DNA from: Caballeronia sordidicola
Lineage (GTDB): Bacteria; Pseudomonadota; Gammaproteobacteria; Burkholderiales; Burkholderiaceae
Reading direction: 5' to 3'
Assembly (NCBI RefSeq): GCF_002220365.1
Contig: NZ_MTHB01000184.1
Location: 1-36,574, forward strand
DNA: 36,574 nt
The notes beneath the pieces were generated by a model. That model saw nothing but the letters and a program-made list of their open reading frames with translations. It searched no databases and was not told where the DNA came from. How positions within the stretch are numbered: the first letter of the stretch is position 1; the number at the start of each line of letters is the position of its first letter. Below are positions 16,723 through 24,556 of the stretch, one piece after another. A program made the translations under genes and the position numbers.

Positions 16723-17008
16723 AGGAGGTATATCGTGGACTACAGCGCCATCGTCGTTCGGTCGACAAGAGCGAATGGAATGTTGTTCTGAACGTCGCGC
16801 CGTTAACAGCAGCGCTTCGCATGGTGCAGGCTATCCTACTAAAATTCTCATTCAAGCGCGGCGGCCAGCTTTTTCGGCTTCCGGGCGATGTTGGGGCCTA
16901 CCGACGTCATGCTTGCTTGAGTACCTGTTCTTTAGCATCCTGGATTTGTGAAGGACCAGGGGCCGGCAACTGCGCGAGGAAGTCACGTAACGTTCTGTCA
17001 CCCTTTCG

Positions 17009-17716
17009 ATGTTTAGGAATTGTTTTCAGCTACTCGAAAAATCCATCAACGCACCTCCTTTTTCACTGCAGCACACGCGGTGTGCGACCTCGATGCAAGC
17101 TGCGGGGATTAATTCGGTGAAACGTTGGCGGGCGTGCGCGAAGGCCGCGCGGGATATCGAATTGCGTTCGCTGTCGGTACCCCGGGCGACCGGCACCGGA
17201 TTTCACACGCTAAAGCGTCTACTGTGTCGCATAGAGATTTTTCAATCGCTGGATGACGTCGATGTTGAGCAGTTGCAAGCCGCGCTGACCTGCCACGAAT
17301 TCGAACCGGGCGACACCCTCTACGCGTCCGCCGACGCAAAGGGCGGCAACGCGCTGCACATAATGGCGAGTGGTGTGGCCAGGGTCATGCTCCCGCGTAA
17401 CGGCTAGGAGGTAGAACTGCGCCGCATGGCGCCGGGTGATTCGATCGGGCAATCCAGGATTCTTGCTGGGCTGACATTCGGGGTCACGGTCAAGGCCGCC
17501 ACGCGCGTGGTGGTCTTCCGTCTCACCAAGGAGGCAATGAGCGGGGTGCTCGAGCGCCATCCTGACGTTGCGCGCAAGATATTGGGGTTGCCCACCGAGC
17601 AGCGTGCATCGGAAGCGACGCTGCCCGCCGATCCGGTCCCCGATGACCACGCAAGCGGCGGCGTGATCGAATGGCTGCGCGAGGGCGTGCATCGACTGCA
17701 CAACCTCGCGCATTAG
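17009..17716 (+). pseudogene. C-terminal cNMP-binding domain remnant of an MscS-type channel or regulator, amber stop
   Basis: A single frame gives 'LKRLLCRIEIFQSLDDVDVE', 'LTCHEFEPGDTLYAS' and 'ALHIMASGVARVMLPRNG', then TAG (17405-17407), then 'EVELRRMAPGDSIGQSRILA', 'ATRVVVFRLTKEAMSGVLER', ending at 17714-17716. The whole is a cyclic-nucleotide-binding fold as found at the C-terminus of a Burkholderia class of mechanosensitive channels; the conserved 'EFEPGD', 'GVARV' and 'GDSIG(E)' turns are kept, but the arginine-bearing phosphate-binding cassette is weak. No channel helices precede it: upstream codons look random. A downstream start (ATG 17426) could make a partial domain, but this is most simply a dead gene tail. 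Confidence 0.65.
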
Positions 17717-17737
17717 CGACGCCGGTCTTCAGATCGT

Positions 17738-17835
17738 TTAAGGAGGCGCAAAGGACTTTTAGCGCGCGGGACCGTACGCTAGAAATGTGGCGATCACGGT
17801 GGATATCGCCCATTTCCATTTACGCCCCTCCTTAA
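17738..17835. repeat. Inverted repeat TTAAGGAGG ... CCTCCTTAA in the hydrolase leader
   Basis: TTAAGGAGG (17738-17746) and CCTCCTTAA (17827-17835) are perfect 9-bp reverse complements 80 bp apart. The left arm is a perfect Shine-Dalgarno-like sequence with no obvious start after it, and the right arm is an anti-Shine-Dalgarno placed 8 bp before the hydrolase's own AAGG (17841-17844). Confidence 0.55.
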
Positions 17836-17852
17836 TTAAAAAGGTAGAACAC

Positions 17853-18674
17853 ATGCCAATCCTTACCACTTCCGACGGTACCGAGCTGTACTACAAGGAC
17901 TGGGGCGCCGGTCGGCCGATCATCCTGATTCATGGATGGCCGCTCAACGCCGACATGTGGGAATACCAGATGCACTATCTGGCATCGAACGGTTACCGGG
18001 TCATCGCGTATGACCGCCGCGGCTTTGGCCGCTCGAGCCAGCCCTGGAGGGGATATGACTACGACACGTTCGCGGATGACCTGAACGAACTCATCGAAGC
18101 GCTCGAGCTGCGTGATGTCATGCTCGCCGGCTTCTCCATGGGTGGCGGCGAAGTGGCGCGATACATCGGCCGGTATGGATCGAAGCGCATCGCGAAAGCG
18201 GCGCTGGTCAGCGCGGTCACCCCGCTGATGATCCGACGCGACGACCATCCCGAAGGCATGGCGTCGGAAATTTTCGATGGCATTCGCGCCGGCGTGCTGA
18301 ACGATCGCCCCGATTTCCTCGACAAGTTCGGTCCGCTCTTTACCGGCAGCGATCAGGAAGGCTCCGCCATCACCCAGCCGATGCTCGACTGGACGCTCGC
18401 CATGGGACTTCAGGCAAGCATCAAGGCAACGCTTGATAGCGTCGGCGCGTTTTCGGAAACGGACTTTCGTCCGGACCTCACGCGGTTCGATATCCCCACG
18501 CTCGTCATTCACGGCAGCGGCGATGCGGTCGTGAGCTTCGATGTCACCGGCAAGGCCGCGGCGGCACTGATTCCTGGCGCGCAGTTCCTGGTCTATGTGG
18601 GAGCGCCGCACGCGCTTTATGTCACGCATAAGGATCGCCTGAACGAAGACCTGTTGGCGTTCGCCAAGTCTTAA
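17853..18674 (+). CDS. Alpha/beta hydrolase, non-haem chloroperoxidase/arylesterase type
   Basis: 273 residues, standard for the family. From ATG 17853 (AAGGT 8 nt upstream) it reads 'MPILTTSDGTELYYKDWG', the oxyanion motif 'LIHGWPLNADMWEYQM' (~29-44), 'VIAYDRRGFGRSSQPW' (~53-68), the nucleophile elbow 'LAGFSMGGGEVARYIGRYG' (Ser ~95), the acid 'LVIHGSGDAVVSF' and the catalytic His in 'VGAPHALYVTHKDRL'. These are the signatures of cofactor-free bromo/chloroperoxidase-type esterases, which act on small esters, lactones or peracids; halogenation is a side activity. An upstream in-frame start at 17787 is rejected. It follows the dead cNMP-domain gene and precedes an HD-protein stub with no shared operon logic. 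Confidence 0.9.
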   Translation: MPILTTSDGTELYYKDWGAGRPIILIHGWPLNADMWEYQMHYLASNGYRVIAYDRRGFGRSSQPWRGYDYDTFADDLNELIEALELRDVMLAGFSMGGGEVARYIGRYGSKRIAKAALVSAVTPLMIRRDDHPEGMASEIFDGIRAGVLNDRPDFLDKFGPLFTGSDQEGSAITQPMLDWTLAMGLQASIKATLDSVGAFSETDFRPDLTRFDIPTLVIHGSGDAVVSFDVTGKAAAALIPGAQFLVYVGAPHALYVTHKDRLNEDLLAFAKS

Positions 18675-18726
18675 CTCCTGTCCGTCTGCACATAAAACAT
18701 CGGGATCGTTTTTGAGGAGGCAAAAG

Positions 18727-18801
18727 ATGAGCAAGGTCGTTGCGGGGATCGCAGTGCCCGACAGTGCGATGGCACACACGGCGACCAAGCTAGTCGATGC
18801 A
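18727..18801 (+). pseudogene. N-terminal stub of an HD-domain phosphohydrolase-type gene
   Basis: After a strong GAGGAGG ribosome binding site the frame starts 'MSKVVAGIAVPDSAMAHTAT', the standard beginning of a Burkholderia HD-domain protein family (…AGI-VPDS--AREAT-LVRDTE). Similarity ends about codon 25; the HD residues never appear. The frame runs on through non-homologous sequence and, by chance of phase, into the XapX gene, so a fused 150-residue product is possible but unlikely to be meaningful. Confidence 0.6.
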
Positions 18802-18880
18802 CCGCGTCAATCCGAAGTGCCGCCGGGTCAATTACTGCGGCCCCATTCTTGGGTCCGACTAGCCGGATTAGCGGCGATAA

Positions 18881-18918
18881 GGGTATTGACATTACCCGGC
18901 GGCCGCAGTCGCGGCCGC
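18881..18918. promoter_or_regulatory. Two adjacent palindromes upstream of the XapX gene
   Basis: GGGTA-N7-TACCC (18881-18897) has TTGACA, a consensus -35 hexamer, at its centre (18886-18891). It is followed by GCGGCCGC-AGTC-GCGGCCGC (18899-18918), two identical 8-bp palindromes 4 bp apart. They sit 22-59 bp before the XapX start. A promoter/operator is plausible, although no good -10 lies at the usual distance. Confidence 0.4.
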
Positions 18919-18939
18919 TTCAACACTAAAGGCACGATC

Positions 18940-19185
18940 ATGTCTTTCCTAACTTCGTTGGGGGATGGTTTCGCCGTCGGCCTGTTGTACTGGTTGTTGA
19001 AGGTTCAGTCGCCCGCACCGCCGCTCATCGCGCTGGCAGGTCTGCTTGGCATGGTGCTGGGCGAACATGCGATTCCCCCGGTGCGGGCCCAGTCCGTGAC
19101 GTCGACATCGGCCGCGCATGGGCCCTCCCACGTCAAACTCGCTGTCGCTAAAGCCGACACCGCCGGCCAAAAAGAGACGCGATGA
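18940..19185 (+). CDS. XapX-domain small membrane protein
   Basis: 81 residues. 'MSFLTSLGDGFAVGLLYWLL', 'VQSPAPPLIALAGLLGMVLG' and 'EHAIPPVR' are the XapX (DUF1427) signature: two short hydrophobic helices joined by the conserved 'V-SPAPP' turn and closing 'GE--IP'. After residue ~52 a polar, low-complexity tail follows that most family members lack or vary. ATG 18940 has AAGG 8 nt upstream. The stop overlaps the DUF1275 start as ATGA (19182-19185), so the pair is translationally coupled. The role of XapX is unknown; it is a probable inner-membrane protein. Confidence 0.85.
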   Translation: MSFLTSLGDGFAVGLLYWLLKVQSPAPPLIALAGLLGMVLGEHAIPPVRAQSVTSTSAAHGPSHVKLAVAKADTAGQKETR

Positions 19186-19875
19186 CGTCTCCCCAAGAAG
19201 ACACCTTGCTTGCCCTGATTGCGGGCTTCGTGGATACGCTTGGCTTCGTTGCTTTATTTGGACTTTTTACTGCGCATGTCACCGGCAACTTAGTGCTGAT
19301 CGGCGCGGATCTGGCGGGTTATGGTACCGGCGTGTTGGTCAAGTTGCTTGCGCAATGCCTTCATCCTCGGCATTGCGCTAAGCAGCCTGGTGGTCAAGAG
19401 CGTGCATCGCCGGCGCGGTGTGCGGGCGGCTCGCATGCTGTATTTGTTGCAGACGGTTCTGCTCGCAGTATTCCTCGCGGCGGGACTGCAGGCCGTGCGG
19501 ACCACTACTGTCGACTCGCCGTGGGTGCTGGCTACAGGCGCGCTCGGCGCGACCGCGATGGGAGTGCAGAACGCGCATGCCCGACTCGTCAAACGGGCGG
19601 GAATCTCGACCACCGTGATGACCGGAAACGTTATGCAGGCCGTGCTCGATGGCATCGACCTGAGGTTCGGCGGCAGCTACGAACCTGCAGAAAAGCGCGT
19701 TGTCCGCGAACGCTTCATGGCGAGGTTGCCCGCGTTGCTCGGCTTTGCGATCGGTGCAACTGGCGGCGCGCTCTCCCATGCGCGCGTGTCGCTATGGGCC
19801 CTCCTGTTGCCGCTCGCGCTGCTGCTTTTTATGGCCTGGCGCGCGGGCAGGCCATCAATGACAACCACACCTTGA
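19182..19875 (+). pseudogene. DUF1275 (YoaK-like) membrane protein gene with one frameshift
   Basis: The first ~57 codons encode 'TLLALIAGFVDTLGFVALFG', 'LFTAHVTGNLVLIGADL', the classic DUF1275 N-terminus. Near 19355 a one-base insertion shifts the frame; the second frame continues with 'AFILGIALSSLVV', 'MLYLLQTVLLAVFLAAGL', 'GATAMGVQNAHARLVKRAG', 'STTVMTGNVMQAVLDGIDL' and ends after two more helices at 19873-19875. Both halves are otherwise well preserved, so the frameshift is recent or a sequencing error. The intact protein would have ~230 residues and about six transmembrane segments. It follows XapX with ATGA overlap. Confidence 0.8.
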
Positions 19876-20028
19876 CGTGAATCCGGGACCGGCAACATAT
19901 CCAATTGTTTAATTTTATGTTCAGGAAATGCAATGTCAAACCGATTACTTTCTCGAAGACCAGGAGTGCGAGCGGCTAGACGGCACTGGTGGAATTCCCG
20001 GGTGGCTATATCGCAGAAATTCATGACT

Positions 20029-21516
20029 ATGACCAATAAGGAGGCCGCCACGAAAGCGACCCGCCACACGCGACTGAAAGCACTGCGCATATGGGCGATG
20101 AGTGCCGGCTTTGTCATCGCGGCGCCGGTCTCGGCCGCCGACACCGCCACGGGCAGCGCCGCGAACACAAATGCCACGCCGCCAACTCCCACGACGGCAT
20201 CGTGCGCGCGTCCTGCCATTCTCTTCAATCGATGGCAGGAAGACTGGGGCGTTCTCGCGAACCCGTGCGTGCCTTCGGCGCCGCTTGACTCGCTCAAATA
20301 TATCCCGCTCTTTGGCAATCCGGAAGCGTATATCTCGCTGGGAGCGGTGTGGCGCGAACGCCTCGAGATCAACGACGCGCCGCTGTTCGGCACCGGCACG
20401 GGGCGCGACGACACCTATTTGCTGCAGCGCCTCGAAGTCCACGCCGATGTCCGCCTCGGCCCGCACGTGCAGTTCTTCACGCAGTTTGAAGACGCGCGTC
20501 CGTTCGGCAAAGACAGCGTCACGCCCGTTGATAAAAACCCACTCGACCTGCGCCAGGCATTCGTCGCGGTGACCGAGCCGTTGGGTCCGGGACAGATCAA
20601 GGTGCGCGTGGGCCGTCAGGAAATGGCCTTCGACTTGCAGCGCTTCATCTCGGTTCGCGACGGCCCGAACGTGCGCCAGGCGTTCGACGCCATTTGGGCC
20701 GATTACGAGACCGGACCGTGGCGCTGGATCGCCTATGCGAGCCAGCCGGTGCAGTATCGCGACGTCGATTCCTTCGACGACATCTCGAACCGTCACCTGA
20801 CCTTCAGCGGCGTGCGCGTGGAGCGTCAGGGCGTTGGTCCCGGCGATCTCTCAGCGTACTACTCGCGCTATAACCGCAGCAACGCGCGCTTCCTCGATGC
20901 CACCGGCGATGAACATCGCGATGTCTTCGACACCCGCTACGCCGGCAACGTGAAGCCGTTCGATTGGGACGTCGAGGGCATGTACCAGTCAGGACACGTG
21001 GGCAGCAAGACCATTGGCGCGTGGGCGGTCGGTTCGCTGGCCGGCTACACCTTGTCTACTCTCCCGTGGACGCCCCGCATCGGCATGCAGGTTGATGCCG
21101 CTTCCGGCGACAGTCACCCGGGCGACGGCCGCATCTCGACCTTCAATCCGCTGTTTCCCAATGGCTATTACTTCGCGCTCGCGGGTTACACGGGCTACAC
21201 CAACCTGATACACGTCAAACCGTCCATCACGCTAAAACCCAGCAAGAAGCTGACCTTGCTGGCCGCGGTCGGCCTCCAGTGGCGCGAGACGACCGCCGAC
21301 GCGGTTTATGCGCAAGGCTCGGCCGTTGTGCCGAACACGGCGGGGCACGGCGGCAGCTGGACCGGTTTCTACACGCAGGTGCGTGCCGACTGGCAGGGCG
21401 CCGCCAACCTCGCCACGGCCATCGAGGCCGTGCATTTTCAGGTAGGCGATGCCATTCGCGCAGCCGGCGGACGAAACGCCGACTATGTGGGAGTAGAAAT
21501 GAAATTCGGCTGGTAA
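20029..21516 (+). CDS. Alginate-export-family outer-membrane beta-barrel protein
   Basis: About 495 residues. A signal peptide is visible ('LRIWAMSAGFVIAAPVSA|AD', counted from the ATG at 20029). The mature part starts with a Pro/Thr linker and 'SLKYIPLFGNPEAYISLGAV', 'WRERLEINDAPLFGTG', 'YLLQRLEVHADVRLGPHVQF', 'IKVRVGRQEMAFDLQRFISV', 'FDAIWADYETGPWRW', and ends 'NADYVGVEMKFGW' with a terminal aromatic residue: the alginate_exp (AlgE-like) barrel layout. In Burkholderiaceae such proteins are general anion or solute channels rather than alginate exporters. The start is uncertain: ATG 19933 has the best ribosome binding site (AGGA 7 nt upstream) but would place ~55 residues before the signal; ATGs at 20023 and 20029 give a better signal. 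It is 49 bp upstream of the cNMP-flavoprotein gene. Confidence 0.85.
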   Translation: MTNKEAATKATRHTRLKALRIWAMSAGFVIAAPVSAADTATGSAANTNATPPTPTTASCARPAILFNRWQEDWGVLANPCVPSAPLDSLKYIPLFGNPEAYISLGAVWRERLEINDAPLFGTGTGRDDTYLLQRLEVHADVRLGPHVQFFTQFEDARPFGKDSVTPVDKNPLDLRQAFVAVTEPLGPGQIKVRVGRQEMAFDLQRFISVRDGPNVRQAFDAIWADYETGPWRWIAYASQPVQYRDVDSFDDISNRHLTFSGVRVERQGVGPGDLSAYYSRYNRSNARFLDATGDEHRDVFDTRYAGNVKPFDWDVEGMYQSGHVGSKTIGAWAVGSLAGYTLSTLPWTPRIGMQVDAASGDSHPGDGRISTFNPLFPNGYYFALAGYTGYTNLIHVKPSITLKPSKKLTLLAAVGLQWRETTADAVYAQGSAVVPNTAGHGGSWTGFYTQVRADWQGAANLATAIEAVHFQVGDAIRAAGGRNADYVGVEMKFGW

Positions 21517-21565
21517 CGGATGCTACCGGTTTTCTTAGTCCTAGATAAGTCAAGGTGGTGCCACT

Positions 21566-23326
21566 ATGAGTCACGTCATTTCGTCCGATTCGACGCTGTA
21601 TGCGCCGCTTCCTTCGCAACTCGAGTTCCCCTATTCATCGCTAGAGCACCGACAGCACCAGATTTTCCCGACGCTCTCCACACGCGAGATTGACAGTCTC
21701 CGCCGCTTCGCCACGCCTAAGTCGTTCAAGGCTGGCGAAATGATATTCGAGACTGGTCAAGTCGCGCTGGGCCTGTTCGTGCTGGTTCGCGGCCGCGTGC
21801 AGATCTATGTGCCCGACGCGCTCGGCAAGGCCACGGTCGTGACTGAGCACGAGGACGGCCACTTCATGGCCGAGATGGCGCAGTTATCCGGCAAGCCCGC
21901 GCTGATCAACGGCCGCGCGCTGACCGATGTCGAGACACTCGTGATGGCGCCTGACAAGCTGCGCGCGCTGATCGTCGCCGATGCCGAACTGGGCGAGCGC
22001 ATCATGCGGGCGCTGATTCTGCGACGGCTGGGGCTGATCGAGCAGGGCCTCGGTCCGATCATCGTGGGGAACGGCAGCGAGCGTCGGGTGGTCGAGCTGC
22101 AAGGCTTCTTGAGGCGCAACGCGTATCCGGCAACCGTCATCGACGCTTGCACGGACTTGGAAGCTATGGCGTTGGTCCAGAGTCTCGGTGCCGGTCCCGC
22201 TGATTTCCCGCTCGTCTTCTGTCCTGATGGTTCGGTGCTGCGCGCGCCCGATGAAGCGCAGCTCGCGTCCTGCCTCGGATTGGTGCCGGCGTTCGAGGCG
22301 TCGCATGTCTACGATATTGCGATAGTCGGCGCCGGGCCGGCCGGTCTGGCCGCCGCAGTCTATGCGGCGACCGAAGGCTTGTCGGTGTCGGTGTTCGACC
22401 AACGAGCGCCGGGTGGGCAGGCGGGCGCGAGTTCGCGCATTGAAAATTATCTCGGCTTTCCGACCGGCATTTCCGGTCAGGCTCTGGCCGCGCGCGCGTT
22501 CCAGCAAGCGCTCAAGTTTGGCGTGCACCTCGCGATCCCCGGTAAAGTCGACGCCGTTCTTCCCGCGGATAACGCCTTCACGTTGTCCCTCGCTGATGGC
22601 CAGCACATCACGGCGCGCACCGTCGTGGTCGCGAGCGGCGCAGCGTACCGCAAGCCCCTGATCCAGGACTTCGAACGCTATGAAGGTCACGGCGTGTATT
22701 ACTGGGCCTCTCAGATCGAGGGCAAGCTCGTGGCCGGGCAGGACATCGTGCTGGTCGGCGGCGGGAATTCGGCGGGACAGGCGATCGTGTTTCTCGCGAA
22801 TTTTGCGCGCCGCGTGCGGGTCCTGATCCGCGGCGGCAGTCTCGAGTCGAGCATGTCGCGTTATCTGATCGATCGCATTCGTGCACTCGACAACGTCGAG
22901 ATCGGCACCGAGTGTCAACTTCACGCGCTTGTCGGCGACGAGACAGGCTTGACCGAAGTCCTCATCCGTCGCGGCGAGTGCAAGGACGACGAGCATTTCG
23001 CGACGCGTCATCTGTTCCTGTTCATCGGCGCCGATCCAAAGACCGACTGGCTCGGAGGCAGCGGGGTGAAGCTCGACGAGCGGGGGTTTGTCGTGACGGG
23101 CGGGGCGAGCGATCTGCCTGGCACGACCAGGCAGTGGGGCGAGGGCGAATTCGCGTTGCGCACCAGCGTCCCCGGGGTCTTCGCGATCGGCGATGTGCGC
23201 TCGGGTTCGGCCAAACGCGTGGCCTCCGCCGTGGGCGACGGCGCAGCCGTGGTCAGCCAGATTCATGATTACCTCAGTCGGCGCGCCGTGTACGAAGCTG
23301 CGCGCAACAGCTTGCCGCAGCCTTAA
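21566..23326 (+). CDS. cNMP-binding-domain / thioredoxin-reductase-like FAD oxidoreductase lacking the redox CxxC
   Basis: 586 residues in three parts. Residues ~30-150 form a cyclic-nucleotide-binding fold ('FKAGEMIFETGQVALGLFVL', 'RGRVQIYV'). Residues ~165-240 resemble a thioredoxin-like segment ('RNAYPATVIDACTDLEAMAL'). Residues ~245-575 form a class II pyridine-nucleotide disulfide reductase: FAD motif 'IAIVGAGPAGLAAAVYAATE' (~250-270), 'RIENYLGFPTGISGQ', NADPH motif 'IVLVGGGNSAGQAIVFLANF' (~391-410) and 'VFAIGDVRSGSAKRVASAVG'. At ~377, where thioredoxin reductase has CAxC, the sequence is 'GVYYWASQIE': no redox cysteines. It is thus unlikely to reduce thioredoxin by the normal route; electrons may go to another acceptor. 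AAGGTGG precedes ATG 21566, and a porin follows 11 bp after the stop. Confidence 0.9.
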   Translation: MSHVISSDSTLYAPLPSQLEFPYSSLEHRQHQIFPTLSTREIDSLRRFATPKSFKAGEMIFETGQVALGLFVLVRGRVQIYVPDALGKATVVTEHEDGHFMAEMAQLSGKPALINGRALTDVETLVMAPDKLRALIVADAELGERIMRALILRRLGLIEQGLGPIIVGNGSERRVVELQGFLRRNAYPATVIDACTDLEAMALVQSLGAGPADFPLVFCPDGSVLRAPDEAQLASCLGLVPAFEASHVYDIAIVGAGPAGLAAAVYAATEGLSVSVFDQRAPGGQAGASSRIENYLGFPTGISGQALAARAFQQALKFGVHLAIPGKVDAVLPADNAFTLSLADGQHITARTVVVASGAAYRKPLIQDFERYEGHGVYYWASQIEGKLVAGQDIVLVGGGNSAGQAIVFLANFARRVRVLIRGGSLESSMSRYLIDRIRALDNVEIGTECQLHALVGDETGLTEVLIRRGECKDDEHFATRHLFLFIGADPKTDWLGGSGVKLDERGFVVTGGASDLPGTTRQWGEGEFALRTSVPGVFAIGDVRSGSAKRVASAVGDGAAVVSQIHDYLSRRAVYEAARNSLPQP

Positions 23327-23337
23327 GGACCTATTTC

Positions 23338-24483
23338 ATGCAGCATATTCGACGCAACTACACGAAAACGACGACTTCAGCCGGCATCGCACTGGCGAGT
23401 TGGACGCTTGCGCTGACCGCATCTGGCAACGCGTTCGCGCAGAGCAACGTGACCTTGCAGGGCGTCATCGATAGCGGGGTGACCTACGTAAACAACCAGC
23501 ATGGTGGCGCGGCCACACTTTTCGACAGTGGGATCTTGACCCCGACCACGCTGACCTTGAAAGGCAGCGAGGACCTGGGGGAGGGCAACAAAGCGTTATT
23601 CGAGCTGACGACGCAATTCGATTCTGGCAGCGGCGCGACTGTTCCGGGTGCCGGGCAGATATTTAACCGCACCGCCCTGGTCGGGCTTGCGAATGACCGA
23701 CTCGGCTCACTGACTTTCGGCAACCAGTACGATTTTATGTTCGAAACGCTATCGCTTGGTCAGTATGATGGAGCGTTGCTGTTCGGCGGTCTCTATGATT
23801 TCCGTCAGGGTCCGTTCGCCGCGCTAGGCGTACCAGGCAATCCTACCGGCTCGTTCGATTTCGACCGCATGGCGGGTGGCACACGTGTGCCGAATGCGGT
23901 CAAATATCGCAGCCCGGAAATCTCTGGCCTTACTTTCGGTGTGCTATATGGATTCGGTGGTGTGCCCGGGTCTTTTTCGGCCGACTCGACCACCAGCTTT
24001 GGTGCGAACTATGCGAGCGGCCCCCTGGGCTTGGGTGCGGCGTATGTCGAAGTCAAATACCCACAACTGGGCAACGGTCACGACGGGATACGTAATTTCG
24101 GCTTTGGCGCACACTACAAGTTCGCGCGCGTCCTTGCGATGCTGCTTTACACTAATACCAAAAATACGGCGAGCGCCGCAAAGATCGATGTTTATAAGGG
24201 GGGTGTATTGTGGAGCATTTCAGGGCCGTGGGCATTGGGCCTCGACTACCAGTACATGAAAGGGAATGAGGTTCTGCAGGACAACCGCGCGCAGCAGGTC
24301 GCGACTGCGCTGCAATACAATTTTTCGAAGCGCACAACCGCCTACGCCGAGGTTGTCTTTCAGCGGGCGAGTGGTGACGCCGCTGTGACTCGGGCCTGGA
24401 TTAATGGCTTGCTGCAGCCAGATGGCGCAGCAAGCAACCGTTCGCAGACACTCGCGCGCGTCGGTTTGCAGACCAAATTTTGA
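23338..24483 (+). CDS. Trimeric Gram-negative porin (OpcP/OmpC-like)
   Basis: 381 residues with a signal peptide (TSAGIALASWTLALTASGNAF|AQ, residues ~13-35). The mature protein begins 'SNVTLQGVIDSGVTYVNN' and contains 'TLTLKGSEDLGEGNKALFEL', 'TALVGLANDRLGSLTFGNQY' (the loop-3 region) and ends 'LARVGLQTKF' with the C-terminal Phe required for barrel assembly: the 16-strand porin_4 pattern of beta-proteobacteria. It starts 11 bp after the cNMP-flavoprotein stop with AAGGA 9 nt upstream, so the two are probably one operon together with the AlgE-like gene. This trimeric porin is complete, unlike the fragment at 417-854. A large inverted repeat follows its stop. Confidence 0.92.
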   Translation: MQHIRRNYTKTTTSAGIALASWTLALTASGNAFAQSNVTLQGVIDSGVTYVNNQHGGAATLFDSGILTPTTLTLKGSEDLGEGNKALFELTTQFDSGSGATVPGAGQIFNRTALVGLANDRLGSLTFGNQYDFMFETLSLGQYDGALLFGGLYDFRQGPFAALGVPGNPTGSFDFDRMAGGTRVPNAVKYRSPEISGLTFGVLYGFGGVPGSFSADSTTSFGANYASGPLGLGAAYVEVKYPQLGNGHDGIRNFGFGAHYKFARVLAMLLYTNTKNTASAAKIDVYKGGVLWSISGPWALGLDYQYMKGNEVLQDNRAQQVATALQYNFSKRTTAYAEVVFQRASGDAAVTRAWINGLLQPDGAASNRSQTLARVGLQTKF

Positions 24484-24491
24484 CGCCGGCT

Positions 24492-24556
24492 GGGTTGTCA
24501 TGCAAATTCAAACGGCGGCCCGGAAACTGCCGGATATCCAAATTGCATAACAACCC
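24492..24556. repeat. Long imperfect inverted repeat just after the porin gene; possible terminator or element end
   Basis: The 17-nt arms at 24492-24508 (GGGTTGTCATGCAAATT) and 24540-24556 (AAATTGCATAACAACCC) pair at 15 of 17 positions. The 31-nt spacer contains its own CGGC/GCCG match. No T-run follows directly (the nearest is 24581-24585). It begins 9 bp after the porin stop. Confidence 0.6.

Noticed and set aside
16880..17030. Short minus-strand frame ending in a Pro/Gln-rich tail ('SQIQDAKEQVLKQA')
   Set aside because: About 40 codons between stops with no start codon; it looks like a protein end but is too short to identify.
16482..17120. 212-codon plus-strand frame
   Set aside because: It crosses the NodT remnant that is recognisable on the other strand; its composition is Arg/His/Cys-rich and no domain is seen.
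17832..18788. 318-codon minus-strand frame opposite the alpha/beta hydrolase
   Set aside because: The plus strand carries an intact catalytic triad and a ribosome binding site; the minus frame has no recognisable feature.
18899..18918. The two GCGGCCGC octamers as a cloning or vector artefact
   Set aside because: The flanking sequence is ordinary genomic DNA leading into a native XapX gene; no vector sequence is visible.
21884..23266. Long minus-strand open frame (460 codons) opposite the cNMP-flavoprotein gene
   Set aside because: Arg/His/Asp-rich translation without any domain; a shadow of the high-GC coding strand that clearly encodes the flavoprotein.
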